DNA of 5,436 nt from JTS-AC122 sp041742635 (GTDB lineage Bacteria; Planctomycetota; Phycisphaerae; Phycisphaerales; UBA1924): positions 1 through 5,436 of the forward strand of contig JBGSIF010000204.1 in the NCBI GenBank assembly GCA_041742635.1, read 5' to 3'. The notes under the pieces are model-generated. The model had not been told where the DNA came from. It saw nothing but the letters and a program-made list of their open reading frames with translations, and did not search any database. Both the position numbers and the translations under genes were made by a program. This document shows, one piece after another, positions 1 through 5,126 of the stretch (positions are counted from its first letter, which is position 1; each line of letters begins with the position of its first letter).

Positions 1-72
1 GTGACGCTCCAGGATGACCTGCTCGGCGGCGCCCTTCTTGAACTCATGGGTATAGACCTTCGGCTTCGGCAT
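1..72 (-). CDS. IS3-family transposase OrfA, N-terminal 24 codons (runs off the left edge)
   Basis: The minus strand reads MPKPKVYTHEFKKGAAEQVI and four further residues before the window ends. The pattern M-P-K-x-K-x-Y-x-x-E-F-K is the usual opening of IS3-family OrfA proteins (transposase_8 / HTH_Tnp_1), which form the DNA-binding half of the OrfAB transposase made by programmed frameshifting. The start is the ATG complementary to 70-72. It is supported by an AGGAG Shine-Dalgarno (complement of 80-84) seven bases upstream. Only the first helix region is visible, so neither the HTH nor the DDE catalytic OrfB can be checked, and I cannot tell whether the element is intact. The short upstream stretch to about 141 fits the untranslated end of such an element. 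Confidence 0.72.
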   Translation of the reverse strand, partial: MPKPKVYTHEFKKGAAEQVILERH

Positions 73-141
73 CGTGACACTCCTTTGCACGGGCAGTTGT
101 AGCCCGGCAGGGTTTGTGTCAACGGAACGCGGGCTGGGTCA
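73..141 (-). mobile_element. Probable terminal segment of the IS3-type element, upstream of orfA
   Basis: Read on the minus strand, the DNA begins TGACCCAGCCCGCGTTCCGT at 141 and continues to the orfA start. IS3-family ends normally begin with TG and have a GC-rich inverted repeat within about 70 bp of orfA, so 141 is a plausible outer boundary. An exact TTGACA (complement of 117-122) lies inside it and could be the -35 of the orfA promoter. The best -10 candidates (TACAAC or ACAACT, spacer 15-16) are weak. The partner inverted repeat and the target-site duplication lie outside the window, so this boundary is inferred. Confidence 0.4.
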
Positions 142-204
142 CTTCACGAGAAGCGCAGAAATTGGACAGAATCCGTATGAGTCGGCTAAGACCTGCCAGA
201 GTCC

Positions 205-232
205 AAGGTCGCGTCCGGCCTGCTGCGACTTT
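205..232 (-). terminator. Weak stem-loop downstream of the large secreted-protein gene
   Basis: Positions 205-212 (AAGGTCGC) pair with 225-232 (GCGACTTT) as an 8-bp stem with one G-U wobble and a 12-base loop, 40 bases past the stop codon of the 272-2974 gene. There is no T-tract on the minus strand after it, so a standard intrinsic terminator is not supported. It could be a Rho-dependent or RNA-stabilising structure, or chance. Confidence 0.2.
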
Positions 233-271
233 AGGTTCGAACGAGTCGATATACGCTGCCTGTATGGATCG

Positions 272-2974
272 CTACTTGACGGCGCTAAACCCGACAAGTG
301 CTTTGGCGAAGGCGTTCCCCACCGGTGCCATAATCTTGGATGCGCCGAGATAGTGGTAGCCACCGTTGGAAACTCCAGACCGCAGTCGCTTAAGTTCTTC
401 CGGCGAGAACTGTTCTGCGATAGCTTTCTTGCGGGACACTTCTTTCGCCTCCTCCGTCATGTCCGGGGTCCGGTTGAACTGAGATTCCAAAGTGTCGTTC
501 AGTCGTTCCATCCGCTGCTGGAGCATATCGAGATCGTCGTCCCAGAACGGGGCGGTCTCTACAGCGATTACGTTTCCCTTGAACTCATTGAGTGTGGACG
601 GTTTCCGCTGGGCCTCACGGAAGTGCATCATCGGGGCATTCTTGTCGCCCTTCATGCCGTCGATGCCCATGACGCCGATGACGAACGGCATGTTCGGGGC
701 TGACAGGTCTTGTCGCACGTCACGGATGAGGTGGCCGAGCAGGTCTGCGTACAGGTCATACCCACCCTCCATATCCTGCTTGGGGTACACCCCGCCGTCA
801 ACGTAGTCGTTGAACCCTTGGAACCAGACGAACCCGGCCAGCTCGTACCCCTGCTTCTCGTCGTAGTCGGGCACCACCCGCTTTATATCCTTGAGTACCT
901 TGTTGGTATGCGCGATCATCTCGCGGTAGTACACGCCTGTGGCGGCGGCCTTGTCGGCATAAAACTTGGGACGATCTTCGACTTGAGGGATGCCGTGGGC
1001 ACCCTTGGGATGCTTGTCCCAAAGTTCCTGAGTTTCCTTTGCCAGAACGTAAGGCCCCGCGCTCGGCGGGCGGAAATCGGTATGCAAACTTCGCCCGCCC
1101 CAGGAGGTCTTAATGATTAAGATCGGCTCATCCAGCGCCTTCTCCATGTGAATGCCGAACGTAAACTCGGGGCCGATCTTGTTCTCCGGGGCACCAAAGC
1201 CGGCCGTGAGTTTGCCTTTGGTCTCCGTCAGGTCGGAGTAGGCATCGCCGAGGCAGCCGACCGACGATATCCACACCCGTTCGCACACGCGAGGCTTGCC
1301 GTCGGGACCGCGCATCTCATCCAAGAGCGGGGCCGTCGTCGGGTCGTCGGCCAGCGAGTCGAACGTCGAGATGGCGGCGTGTCCCTGCATGTTCGACTGG
1401 CCGGCGAGGATGAACACCTTGAGCGCCTTGCCCGCGGTGCCGGGCTTGTCTGGTGACAGGGGGACGGTTTTCATTTCTTTACCCGTCATCACCAGGCCGC
1501 GCTTGGAAATCGCCAGGATGAATGCCGTCACGGACGAGGCGGTCATGCGGGAGTCGGAGCCGTAGCCGGCGTTGTCACGATTGGGCTGATAGTAAAAACT
1601 ACCGTCGGTACAGTGGGCCATCGTGAACCACCAGCGGTTCGCGTCCATGAGTTTACGGAAACTGTCGGCATCAACGCTCGCGGCGAGAGCCGTGTACCCC
1701 ATGCCCATCGCCGGCGAGCCGTGCGTGTCGGGGAAACTCTGCGGATGCTTCCCGATCACCCGGGCGTGAAGCAATGCTCTTTCACGGTAGACGGCGTCGT
1801 TGTACGGACAGAGAAAATTCGCGATGCCCGCGACGCCGGTTCGGCCCATATCGGCCCAGTTGTTCGGGCCTCCGCCCAATCCGTTGCCGTACCAAACATA
1901 GCCGTTCTCCCCCGTTCCCCGTGTGAGGAACTCGTACGCGGCATCGTGATTCTTGCGGTCAATCGTGATTCCGCAGCGATGCATCAACGAATACGCGAGC
2001 GCGCCCTGGCCGGTGATCATGGCGATCGGGCCATACCCTTCGAAGCCGGGATTGTGCCCCCATCCGCCGTGAGAGTCCTCGGGTCCCTTGGGGAAACTGT
2101 CCGGGTGGGACTCCTTCGCTTTCGGGTTGATCTGCGACATGCGGAGGTACTGACCGCTCGCCAGGAGATCGTGGATTTTCTGCAACTCCGGGAGCACCCA
2201 CTTTTCGCCTGTTGCTAGGTGGAACTCACTGAGCACGATCGCCGCGCTCGTGTAGTACCAGTTGACGAGCCCCATGTCTTTCGATTTGGTCACGCCGAAG
2301 TGATACTTCACGTTCCGCTCAACGGCCGGCAGGTATTTCGCTTCGCCACTGGCCAGCAAGGCGAGCGGCGCGAACGTGTTGTGGACGGGGTTGCCGAATG
2401 AGCCGTCTTCCTGCTGATGGTCCACAAGGTACTGAAGCAGTTCGGCGAGAATGAGGTCCGACTTTCGGCAGTCATACGGGAAGGTCGGCGCAAAGGTCCC
2501 ATACTTGGTCCCGACATCGAGACTGACTTCAACGATCTGCTCGCCACGCCGGAGCGTGAGTGGCAGTTTCCCTGCTTGGTCGGCGCTCTGGCATTTTTCG
2601 AGAACTTCAGCGAGTTCCGAGATCGGGCCGTCGGCGCCGAATACTGCTTCGCCATATCCGTCGCGGTGACCCTCTTTGAACAACTTGCCACCCGCGCCGA
2701 CGATCAGGTCGCCGATCTGGACGTGACCATCCGCAGGCGACTTGGGGAAGACGTACCGAATGAGCAAGGCTTTGGGTTGGTCCGCCACCAACTCGGCCCG
2801 CAATCCGGTGATGCCGAGGTTGTAGAACCACCCGGGCACTTGCGCGTCCGGTCCTGAACCAGCACGCTGATTCCACGGGTGTTGCTCACTGTAATCGACT
2901 TGGGCGTGCAGCGGCCATGTGATGCAGAACACCAACAGACCCACAAGTTGAAACATGCAAACATCTGATTTCAT
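272..2974 (-). CDS. Secreted PDZ / DUF6288-like toroid / SASA-domain (sialate O-acetylesterase-like) protein, 900 aa
   Basis: This is an intact gene for an exported three-part protein. Residues 1-24 are a signal peptide with a hydrophobic core (LVGLLVFCITW) and a likely cleavage after LHA. Residues about 50-155 look like a PDZ domain (FPKSPADGHVQIGDLIV at 76-92). Residues about 165-495 resemble DUF6288/terpenoid-cyclase-like alpha-toroids, with DGSF repeats at 190-193 and 457-460. Residues about 517-895 are a SASA/DUF303 (CE6-like) SGNH-type esterase. Its nucleophile motif GQSNMQG puts Ser at 527, a second block is WFQGFND at 717-723, and the probable catalytic His874 lies in GGYHYLGAS. The inferred role is removal of O-acyl groups from extracytoplasmic glycans; the substrate is unknown. 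The ATG at 2974 has GAGGA about eight bases upstream. An internal ATG (codon 7) would shorten the signal peptide. No partner gene is adjacent, so it appears to be transcribed alone. Confidence 0.93.
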   Translation of the reverse strand: MKSDVCMFQLVGLLVFCITWPLHAQVDYSEQHPWNQRAGSGPDAQVPGWFYNLGITGLRAELVADQPKALLIRYVFPKSPADGHVQIGDLIVGAGGKLFKEGHRDGYGEAVFGADGPISELAEVLEKCQSADQAGKLPLTLRRGEQIVEVSLDVGTKYGTFAPTFPYDCRKSDLILAELLQYLVDHQQEDGSFGNPVHNTFAPLALLASGEAKYLPAVERNVKYHFGVTKSKDMGLVNWYYTSAAIVLSEFHLATGEKWVLPELQKIHDLLASGQYLRMSQINPKAKESHPDSFPKGPEDSHGGWGHNPGFEGYGPIAMITGQGALAYSLMHRCGITIDRKNHDAAYEFLTRGTGENGYVWYGNGLGGGPNNWADMGRTGVAGIANFLCPYNDAVYRERALLHARVIGKHPQSFPDTHGSPAMGMGYTALAASVDADSFRKLMDANRWWFTMAHCTDGSFYYQPNRDNAGYGSDSRMTASSVTAFILAISKRGLVMTGKEMKTVPLSPDKPGTAGKALKVFILAGQSNMQGHAAISTFDSLADDPTTAPLLDEMRGPDGKPRVCERVWISSVGCLGDAYSDLTETKGKLTAGFGAPENKIGPEFTFGIHMEKALDEPILIIKTSWGGRSLHTDFRPPSAGPYVLAKETQELWDKHPKGAHGIPQVEDRPKFYADKAAATGVYYREMIAHTNKVLKDIKRVVPDYDEKQGYELAGFVWFQGFNDYVDGGVYPKQDMEGGYDLYADLLGHLIRDVRQDLSAPNMPFVIGVMGIDGMKGDKNAPMMHFREAQRKPSTLNEFKGNVIAVETAPFWDDDLDMLQQRMERLNDTLESQFNRTPDMTEEAKEVSRKKAIAEQFSPEELKRLRSGVSNGGYHYLGASKIMAPVGNAFAKALVGFSAVK

Positions 2975-3067
2975 CGTCTAGTCCTCATCATGGCATCTTG
3001 GTGCTCGCCGGGCTTGCACTCTCTCGTTCGCACCTCCGCTGCCAAACAGTAGATGGGACGGTACCCC

Positions 3068-3100
3068 TTGAGCATAGACGGCTGGCCGCGCCATGCTCAA
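3068..3100. repeat. 8-bp perfect inverted repeat upstream of the esterase gene
   Basis: TTGAGCAT at 3068-3075 is matched exactly by ATGCTCAA at 3093-3100, separated by 17 bases. It lies about 95 bases upstream of the 2974 start codon, in a promoter-containing region for that gene. Possible readings are an operator with half-sites about two helical turns apart, a hairpin, or chance. I could not identify a convincing -10/-35 pair between it and the gene. Confidence 0.35.
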
Positions 3101-3143
3101 CGCGAATCGCATGCACGAGCGGGGCATTTGCCATCGCCGCAAT

Positions 3144-3183
3144 GAACGAAACGCCCCCAACCGTATCGGCGCGGCCGGGGGCG
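3144..3183 (-). terminator. Rho-independent terminator-like hairpin for the relic dockerin gene
   Basis: On the minus strand CGCCCCC (complement of 3177-3183) pairs with GGGGGCG (complement of 3152-3158), giving seven G-C pairs. The loop itself contains a small CCG/CGG stem. The hairpin is followed at once by TTTCGTT (complement of 3145-3151). It sits about 55 bases past the stop codon of the dockerin tail at 3239, the expected position for that gene's terminator. Upstream transcription would end here before reaching the esterase gene. Confidence 0.5.
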
Positions 3184-3238
3184 AAGCGTGACGAGCTGTG
3201 TGGGGAGATTCTGCCGTTCGGTGATGTGGCACGAGGTG

Positions 3239-3322
3239 CTACGGGCAGCCGGTGAAAAACACGACGAGGAGGTCGAAGAAGTCTTGGGAGTTAGTCACAC
3301 CGTCGTGGTTGAAGTCGGCGGC
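3239..3322 (-). pseudogene. Relic C-terminal tail of a GC-type dockerin protein
   Basis: The minus strand from 3319 down to the TAG at 3239-3241 encodes ADFNHDGVTNSQDFF then DLLVVFFTGCP and a stop. This is the second half of the GC-type dockerin module found at the C-terminus of many secreted planctomycete proteins, where it is thought to serve surface attachment or complex assembly. The loop D-F-N-H-D-G-V-T-N-S-Q-D places acidic or Asn ligands at EF-hand positions 1, 3, 5, 9 and 12. No start codon, first dockerin repeat or catalytic body precedes it. Upstream of about 3320 the same frame loses all resemblance, and the DNA instead fits a histidine kinase on the other strand. The retained stop and downstream hairpin show that this is the true 3' end of a gene whose 5' part was lost. 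Confidence 0.7.
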
Positions 3323-3421
3323 TCCATCCGTTTCAACACCGCTCCGGAGCGCGGCACGGCTATCCTCATCCAACTCCCCTGCAGGGGCTCGGGGGAGCAG
3401 ACGATGGGGGCCACCGCATGA
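3317..3421 (+). pseudogene. Histidine kinase remnant (C-terminal end of the HATPase domain)
   Basis: From 3317 the plus frame reads GGSIRFNTAPERGT, then AILIQLP and a short tail ending TMGATA. This matches the last part of a sensor kinase ATPase domain: the GG-x-I-x-F strand, the (G/E)RGT turn of the G2 box, and a final beta strand ending in LP. About 34 codons survive. The H-box, N, F and G1 boxes and any sensor domain are absent upstream, where the DNA instead encodes a dockerin tail on the opposite strand. The frame is nominally open from an ATG at 3188, but that extension has no kinase features. Its TGA overlaps the regulator's ATG as ATGA, typical of a translationally coupled kinase-regulator operon. 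It is almost certainly non-functional as a kinase. Confidence 0.6.
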
Positions 3422-3924
3422 GGCGCACTCGCATCCTCATCGTTGACGATCATGCCCTGCTCCGGAGCGGGCTCAGGATGCTCATCGGCGCCCAGTCCGA
3501 CATTCAAGTCGTCGGTGAAACAGGCACTCTTGCCGAGGCGATCCAGACCGCTCCCGCCGCCAACCCCGACGTCATCACGCTCGATTTCTCGATGCCCGGG
3601 AGCTTGGGCTGCACCGGCATCGACTGCCTTCTCCGTGCCGCACCCCGAGCCCACATCGTCGCGCCGACGATGTACGACGATCCTGCTTATGTGCGCAGCG
3701 CCGTAGCGATGGGAGCCGCTGGGTACGTCGTCAAGAGCGCCGCGGACACCGAACTGATCATCGCGATCCGCGCCGTCGCCGCAGGGCGCATGTTCATCGA
3801 CGCCGCCCACCGTCAAGCGCGGCCGAACGCGGCTCTCGCTGTCCTGCGTGCGACCGACGCACCCCTTGTCGATTCCCTGTGCGACCGTGAGCGGCAGGTT
3901 CTGGCGGAAGTCGCGAAGGGGTAA
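3418..3924 (+). CDS. NarL/FixJ-type response regulator, truncated in its HTH domain by a nonsense codon (168 aa)
   Basis: Residues 3-120 form a receiver domain with its phosphorylation set in place: acid pair D10-D11 in IVDDH, acceptor D56 in TLDFSMPG, T84 and K106 in GYVVKSAADTE. The linker is followed by the start of a LuxR/GerE HTH (DRERQVLAEVAKG), where TAA at 3922-3924 stops translation. Family members continue with Tyr/His/Leu-T-N-x-x-IA, and the next codons read exactly TNQQIA, so the stop most simply replaced a Tyr codon. The product would be a receiver without its DNA-binding helices. P83 beside T84 (usually Leu) may be further decay. The start overlaps the kinase TGA (ATGA) and has GGGGG seven bases upstream. 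It could still be a receiver-only protein, but pseudogene is more likely. Confidence 0.75.
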   Translation: MRRTRILIVDDHALLRSGLRMLIGAQSDIQVVGETGTLAEAIQTAPAANPDVITLDFSMPGSLGCTGIDCLLRAAPRAHIVAPTMYDDPAYVRSAVAMGAAGYVVKSAADTELIIAIRAVAAGRMFIDAAHRQARPNAALAVLRATDAPLVDSLCDRERQVLAEVAKG

Positions 3925-4092
3925 ACGAATCAGCAGATCGCCGACTCGGTCGGCCTCAGCATCAAGATCATCGACTCGGACCGCGCCCGCCTGATAAAGA
4001 ATCTCAACATCAAGACCCGCGCCCACCTCGTCCGCCTCGCGCTGGAGATGGGCTCCCTCCATCAAACCGGTTCACGACGCCCTCGGGTGTGA
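3925..4092 (+). pseudogene. Detached remainder of the response regulator's LuxR-type HTH
   Basis: In the same frame as the truncated regulator, codons after the TAA read TNQQIADSVGLSIKIIDSDR, then ARLIKNLNIKTRAHLVRLAL and on to TGA at 4090-4092. This is the body of a GerE/LuxR HTH: IAxxLxLSxKT helix-turn-helix, recognition helix, and closing NIKTRAHLVRLALEMG. Counting from 3418, the intact gene would have had 224 codons, a normal NarL/FixJ length. The usual Thr of SxKT is Ile here, a second sign of relaxed selection. No ATG with a Shine-Dalgarno lies in a position to express the HTH separately. Confidence 0.72.
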
Positions 4093-4302
4093 GGGTTTTC
4101 CCGGCACGTTCGAATGGCGAATTCGGACATTCCCCGCTTTCCGCCTGTCGCGCCGCGTGCCATGATGTACTAACATCCTGACATCCGCGGCCCTTCCCCG
4201 GCTTTCGCCCGTCCCGGCGCACCCGCGCAAAGCATTCCCGCTCGCTTTCACAGCGGCTCATGACGAGGACGCTCGCCGTCTCGCGAGCGATCTCGACGGG
4301 CA

Positions 4303-4362
4303 TTGTGTGCATTATTATATTATGCTTGCTTTATAACATAACTATGCGAGACTGGAGATATA
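4303..4362. promoter_or_regulatory. AT-rich promoter-like island
   Basis: Within very GC-rich flanks, 4309-4346 is almost all A/T, including GCATTATTATATTATGC at 4309-4325. On the minus strand there is an exact TATAAT (complement of 4314-4319), but no good -35 at 16-18 bases from it. On the plus strand TATATT and TATAAC (4332-4337) are candidate -10 boxes with poor -35s. The location fits a plus-strand promoter for the ORF at 4367 and the secreted-protein frame at 4584. Orientation is not settled. Confidence 0.4.
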
Positions 4363-4366
4363 ACTT

Positions 4367-4564
4367 ATGCTGCCCACAGCCATGCCGCTTGCTGCGTGCA
4401 GCCGCCTCGCGGCCCCATCGCCTGCACGCAGCCGCTTCCTGTCGCGCGCCGCGATCACACCGCACTTTGGCACGCTGGCACGCGCCTTGCCTGACGATCT
4501 CGACAGCAGGAGCGGGTCGCGCCCCCGCGGGGGCCGTTCCCGCACACTCCCGCCCACCCGTTAG
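4367..4564 (+). CDS. Possible small ORF, 65 aa, no recognisable family
   Basis: The frame begins MLPTAMPLAACSRLAAPSPA and ends RTLPPTR at a TAG. In its favour are a GGAG Shine-Dalgarno at 4354-4357 (nine-base spacing) and the AT-rich promoter-like island just upstream. Against it, the product is an Arg/Ala/Pro/Ser-rich string typical of chance ORFs in high-GC DNA. It has no clear signal peptide, membrane segment or motif, and it contains a long inverted repeat and a palindrome that look like RNA or DNA structure. It could be a leader peptide, a gene remnant or simply untranslated leader of the 4584 frame. Confidence 0.2.
   Translation: MLPTAMPLAACSRLAAPSPARSRFLSRAAITPHFGTLARALPDDLDSRSGSRPRGGRSRTLPPTR
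4391..4432 (+). repeat. 11-bp perfect inverted repeat (strong hairpin)
   Basis: GCTGCGTGCAG at 4391-4401 is the exact reverse complement of CTGCACGCAGC at 4422-4432, with a 20-base GC-rich loop. It starts 25 bases after the ATG at 4367 and about 45 bases after the AT-rich island, so it would lie in the 5' part of any plus-strand transcript. No T-tract follows, which argues against a simple intrinsic terminator. A leader structure or a protein-binding site remain possible. Confidence 0.5.
4521..4534. repeat. 14-bp perfect GC palindrome
   Basis: GCCCCCGCGGGGGC is fully self-complementary. As RNA it could form a five-pair stem with a CGCG loop, 50 bases before the ATG at 4584. There is no T-tract. 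In DNA of this composition, chance is a real alternative. Confidence 0.35.
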
Positions 4565-4583
4565 CCCATTCATGGAGCCCAGC

Positions 4584-4996
4584 ATGTACAGACCCGGTTT
4601 CGCCCGCCCCACCCTCGCGATCGCCGCCCTCACCGCGGAGATCGCGGGCTACGCCTCCTGCCAGGTGCGCATCATCGGCTATCTGAGCAACTTCGACGTC
4701 CCAAACGAGACCGAGTACGAGTGCAATGAGTTCGAGTTCGAACTCGAAGACTCCCACGTCGAAGACGTCTACCACACCTACCACAACGGCAACTACGGCG
4801 CCCCCACCATCACGGCGCTCCCCGGCAACATCGGCATCCGCATCGTCTACGACACCCCCATTCACGCCACCGCTCCCGGCACCATCAACTCCTCCGACTT
4901 CTTCGACTCCCGACGCAACGCCGGCCTCGACCAGAACCTCCAGATCACTTCGCAGGACTTCTTGCTGTACCTGTCACACTTCTTTTCGGGTGCTGA
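4584..4996 (+). pseudogene. Secreted GC-type dockerin protein, internally shortened and frameshifted at its end
   Basis: The start ATG at 4584 has GGAG six bases upstream. Residues 7-27 resemble a signal peptide ending YASC-Q, though Glu19 sits in its hydrophobic part. Residues 28-99 are a compact head (IGYLSNFDVPNETEYECNEF, then VEDVYHTYHNGNYGAPTIT) whose function I do not know. Residues 100-108 (TINSSDFFD) are the second half of a first dockerin repeat, and 114-136 (GLDQNLQITSQDF…LSHFFSG) a second repeat. The first calcium loop lacks its leading D-x-N-x-D, and about 15 residues normally separating the repeats are reduced to SRRNAG. The expected ending Gly-Cys-stop is present as GGG TGC TGA (4988-4996) but one frame off. 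In the actual frame there is no stop, and translation would continue for 45 codons to the ATG of the next gene. Confidence 0.55.
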
Positions 4997-5078
4997 CATC
5001 GCTGCCGTCGTGTTGAAGGGCACGCCCGCCGCTTCCTCCTCCCAACACACGCCCGCCAGACTAACCACCACTCACTAC

Positions 5079-5100
5079 TCCCCACCCAGCACTCAGCACT
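5079..5100. repeat. Short heptamer tandem repeat in the spacer
   Basis: CAGCACT occurs twice in tandem at about 5088-5101, preceded by related ACTC/CACT-rich sequence from about 5067. This is low-complexity spacer of the kind found between genes, which supports the view that the open frame through it is not real coding sequence. Confidence 0.35.
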
Positions 5101-5126
5101 CTCCCTCTCTCCCCCGCGGAGCCCGC

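Larger units (their letters stand above)
4093..4583. other. Intergenic region without a convincing gene
   Basis: This stretch of about 490 bases separates the broken regulator from the next secreted-protein frame. The left part (4093-4308) is GC-rich with small stem-loops (GATGT/ACATC at 4164-4177, GCTCGC/GCGAGC at 4271-4288) but no T-tract terminator. The middle is a sharply AT-rich island (4309-4366). The right part holds a doubtful 65-codon ORF, an 11-bp inverted repeat and a 14-bp palindrome. A minus-strand ORF across 4010-4312 has no ribosome binding site or recognisable family. Confidence 0.6.

Noticed and set aside
74..2857. Many plus-strand ORFs (for example 74-703, 710-1120, 1613-2218, 2417-2857) opposite the large gene
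   Set aside because: They lie antisense to a 900-codon gene with clear domains, have Arg/His-rich products without motifs, and look like shadows of its codon bias.
2978..3232. Minus-strand 84-aa ORF just before the esterase start
   Set aside because: No recognisable features; it crosses the terminator-like hairpin and ends inside the esterase ribosome binding site.
3188..3316. N-terminal extension of the kinase remnant from the ATG at 3188
   Set aside because: Its residues are the antisense reading of the dockerin tail and show no kinase boxes; open only by chance.
3295..4065. Minus-strand 256-aa ORF opposite the response regulator
   Set aside because: It is fully antisense to a recognisable receiver domain and HTH; the product is Asp/Gly/Val-rich with no family signature.
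4010..4312. Minus-strand 100-aa ORF starting in the AT-rich island
   Set aside because: There is an exact TATAAT close by, but no Shine-Dalgarno and no recognisable domain; its 3' end overlaps the HTH remnant.
4455..4865. Minus-strand 136-aa Val/Asp-rich ORF
   Set aside because: Antisense to the head domain of the dockerin protein; composition is typical of a shadow of GAC/GTC-rich coding DNA.
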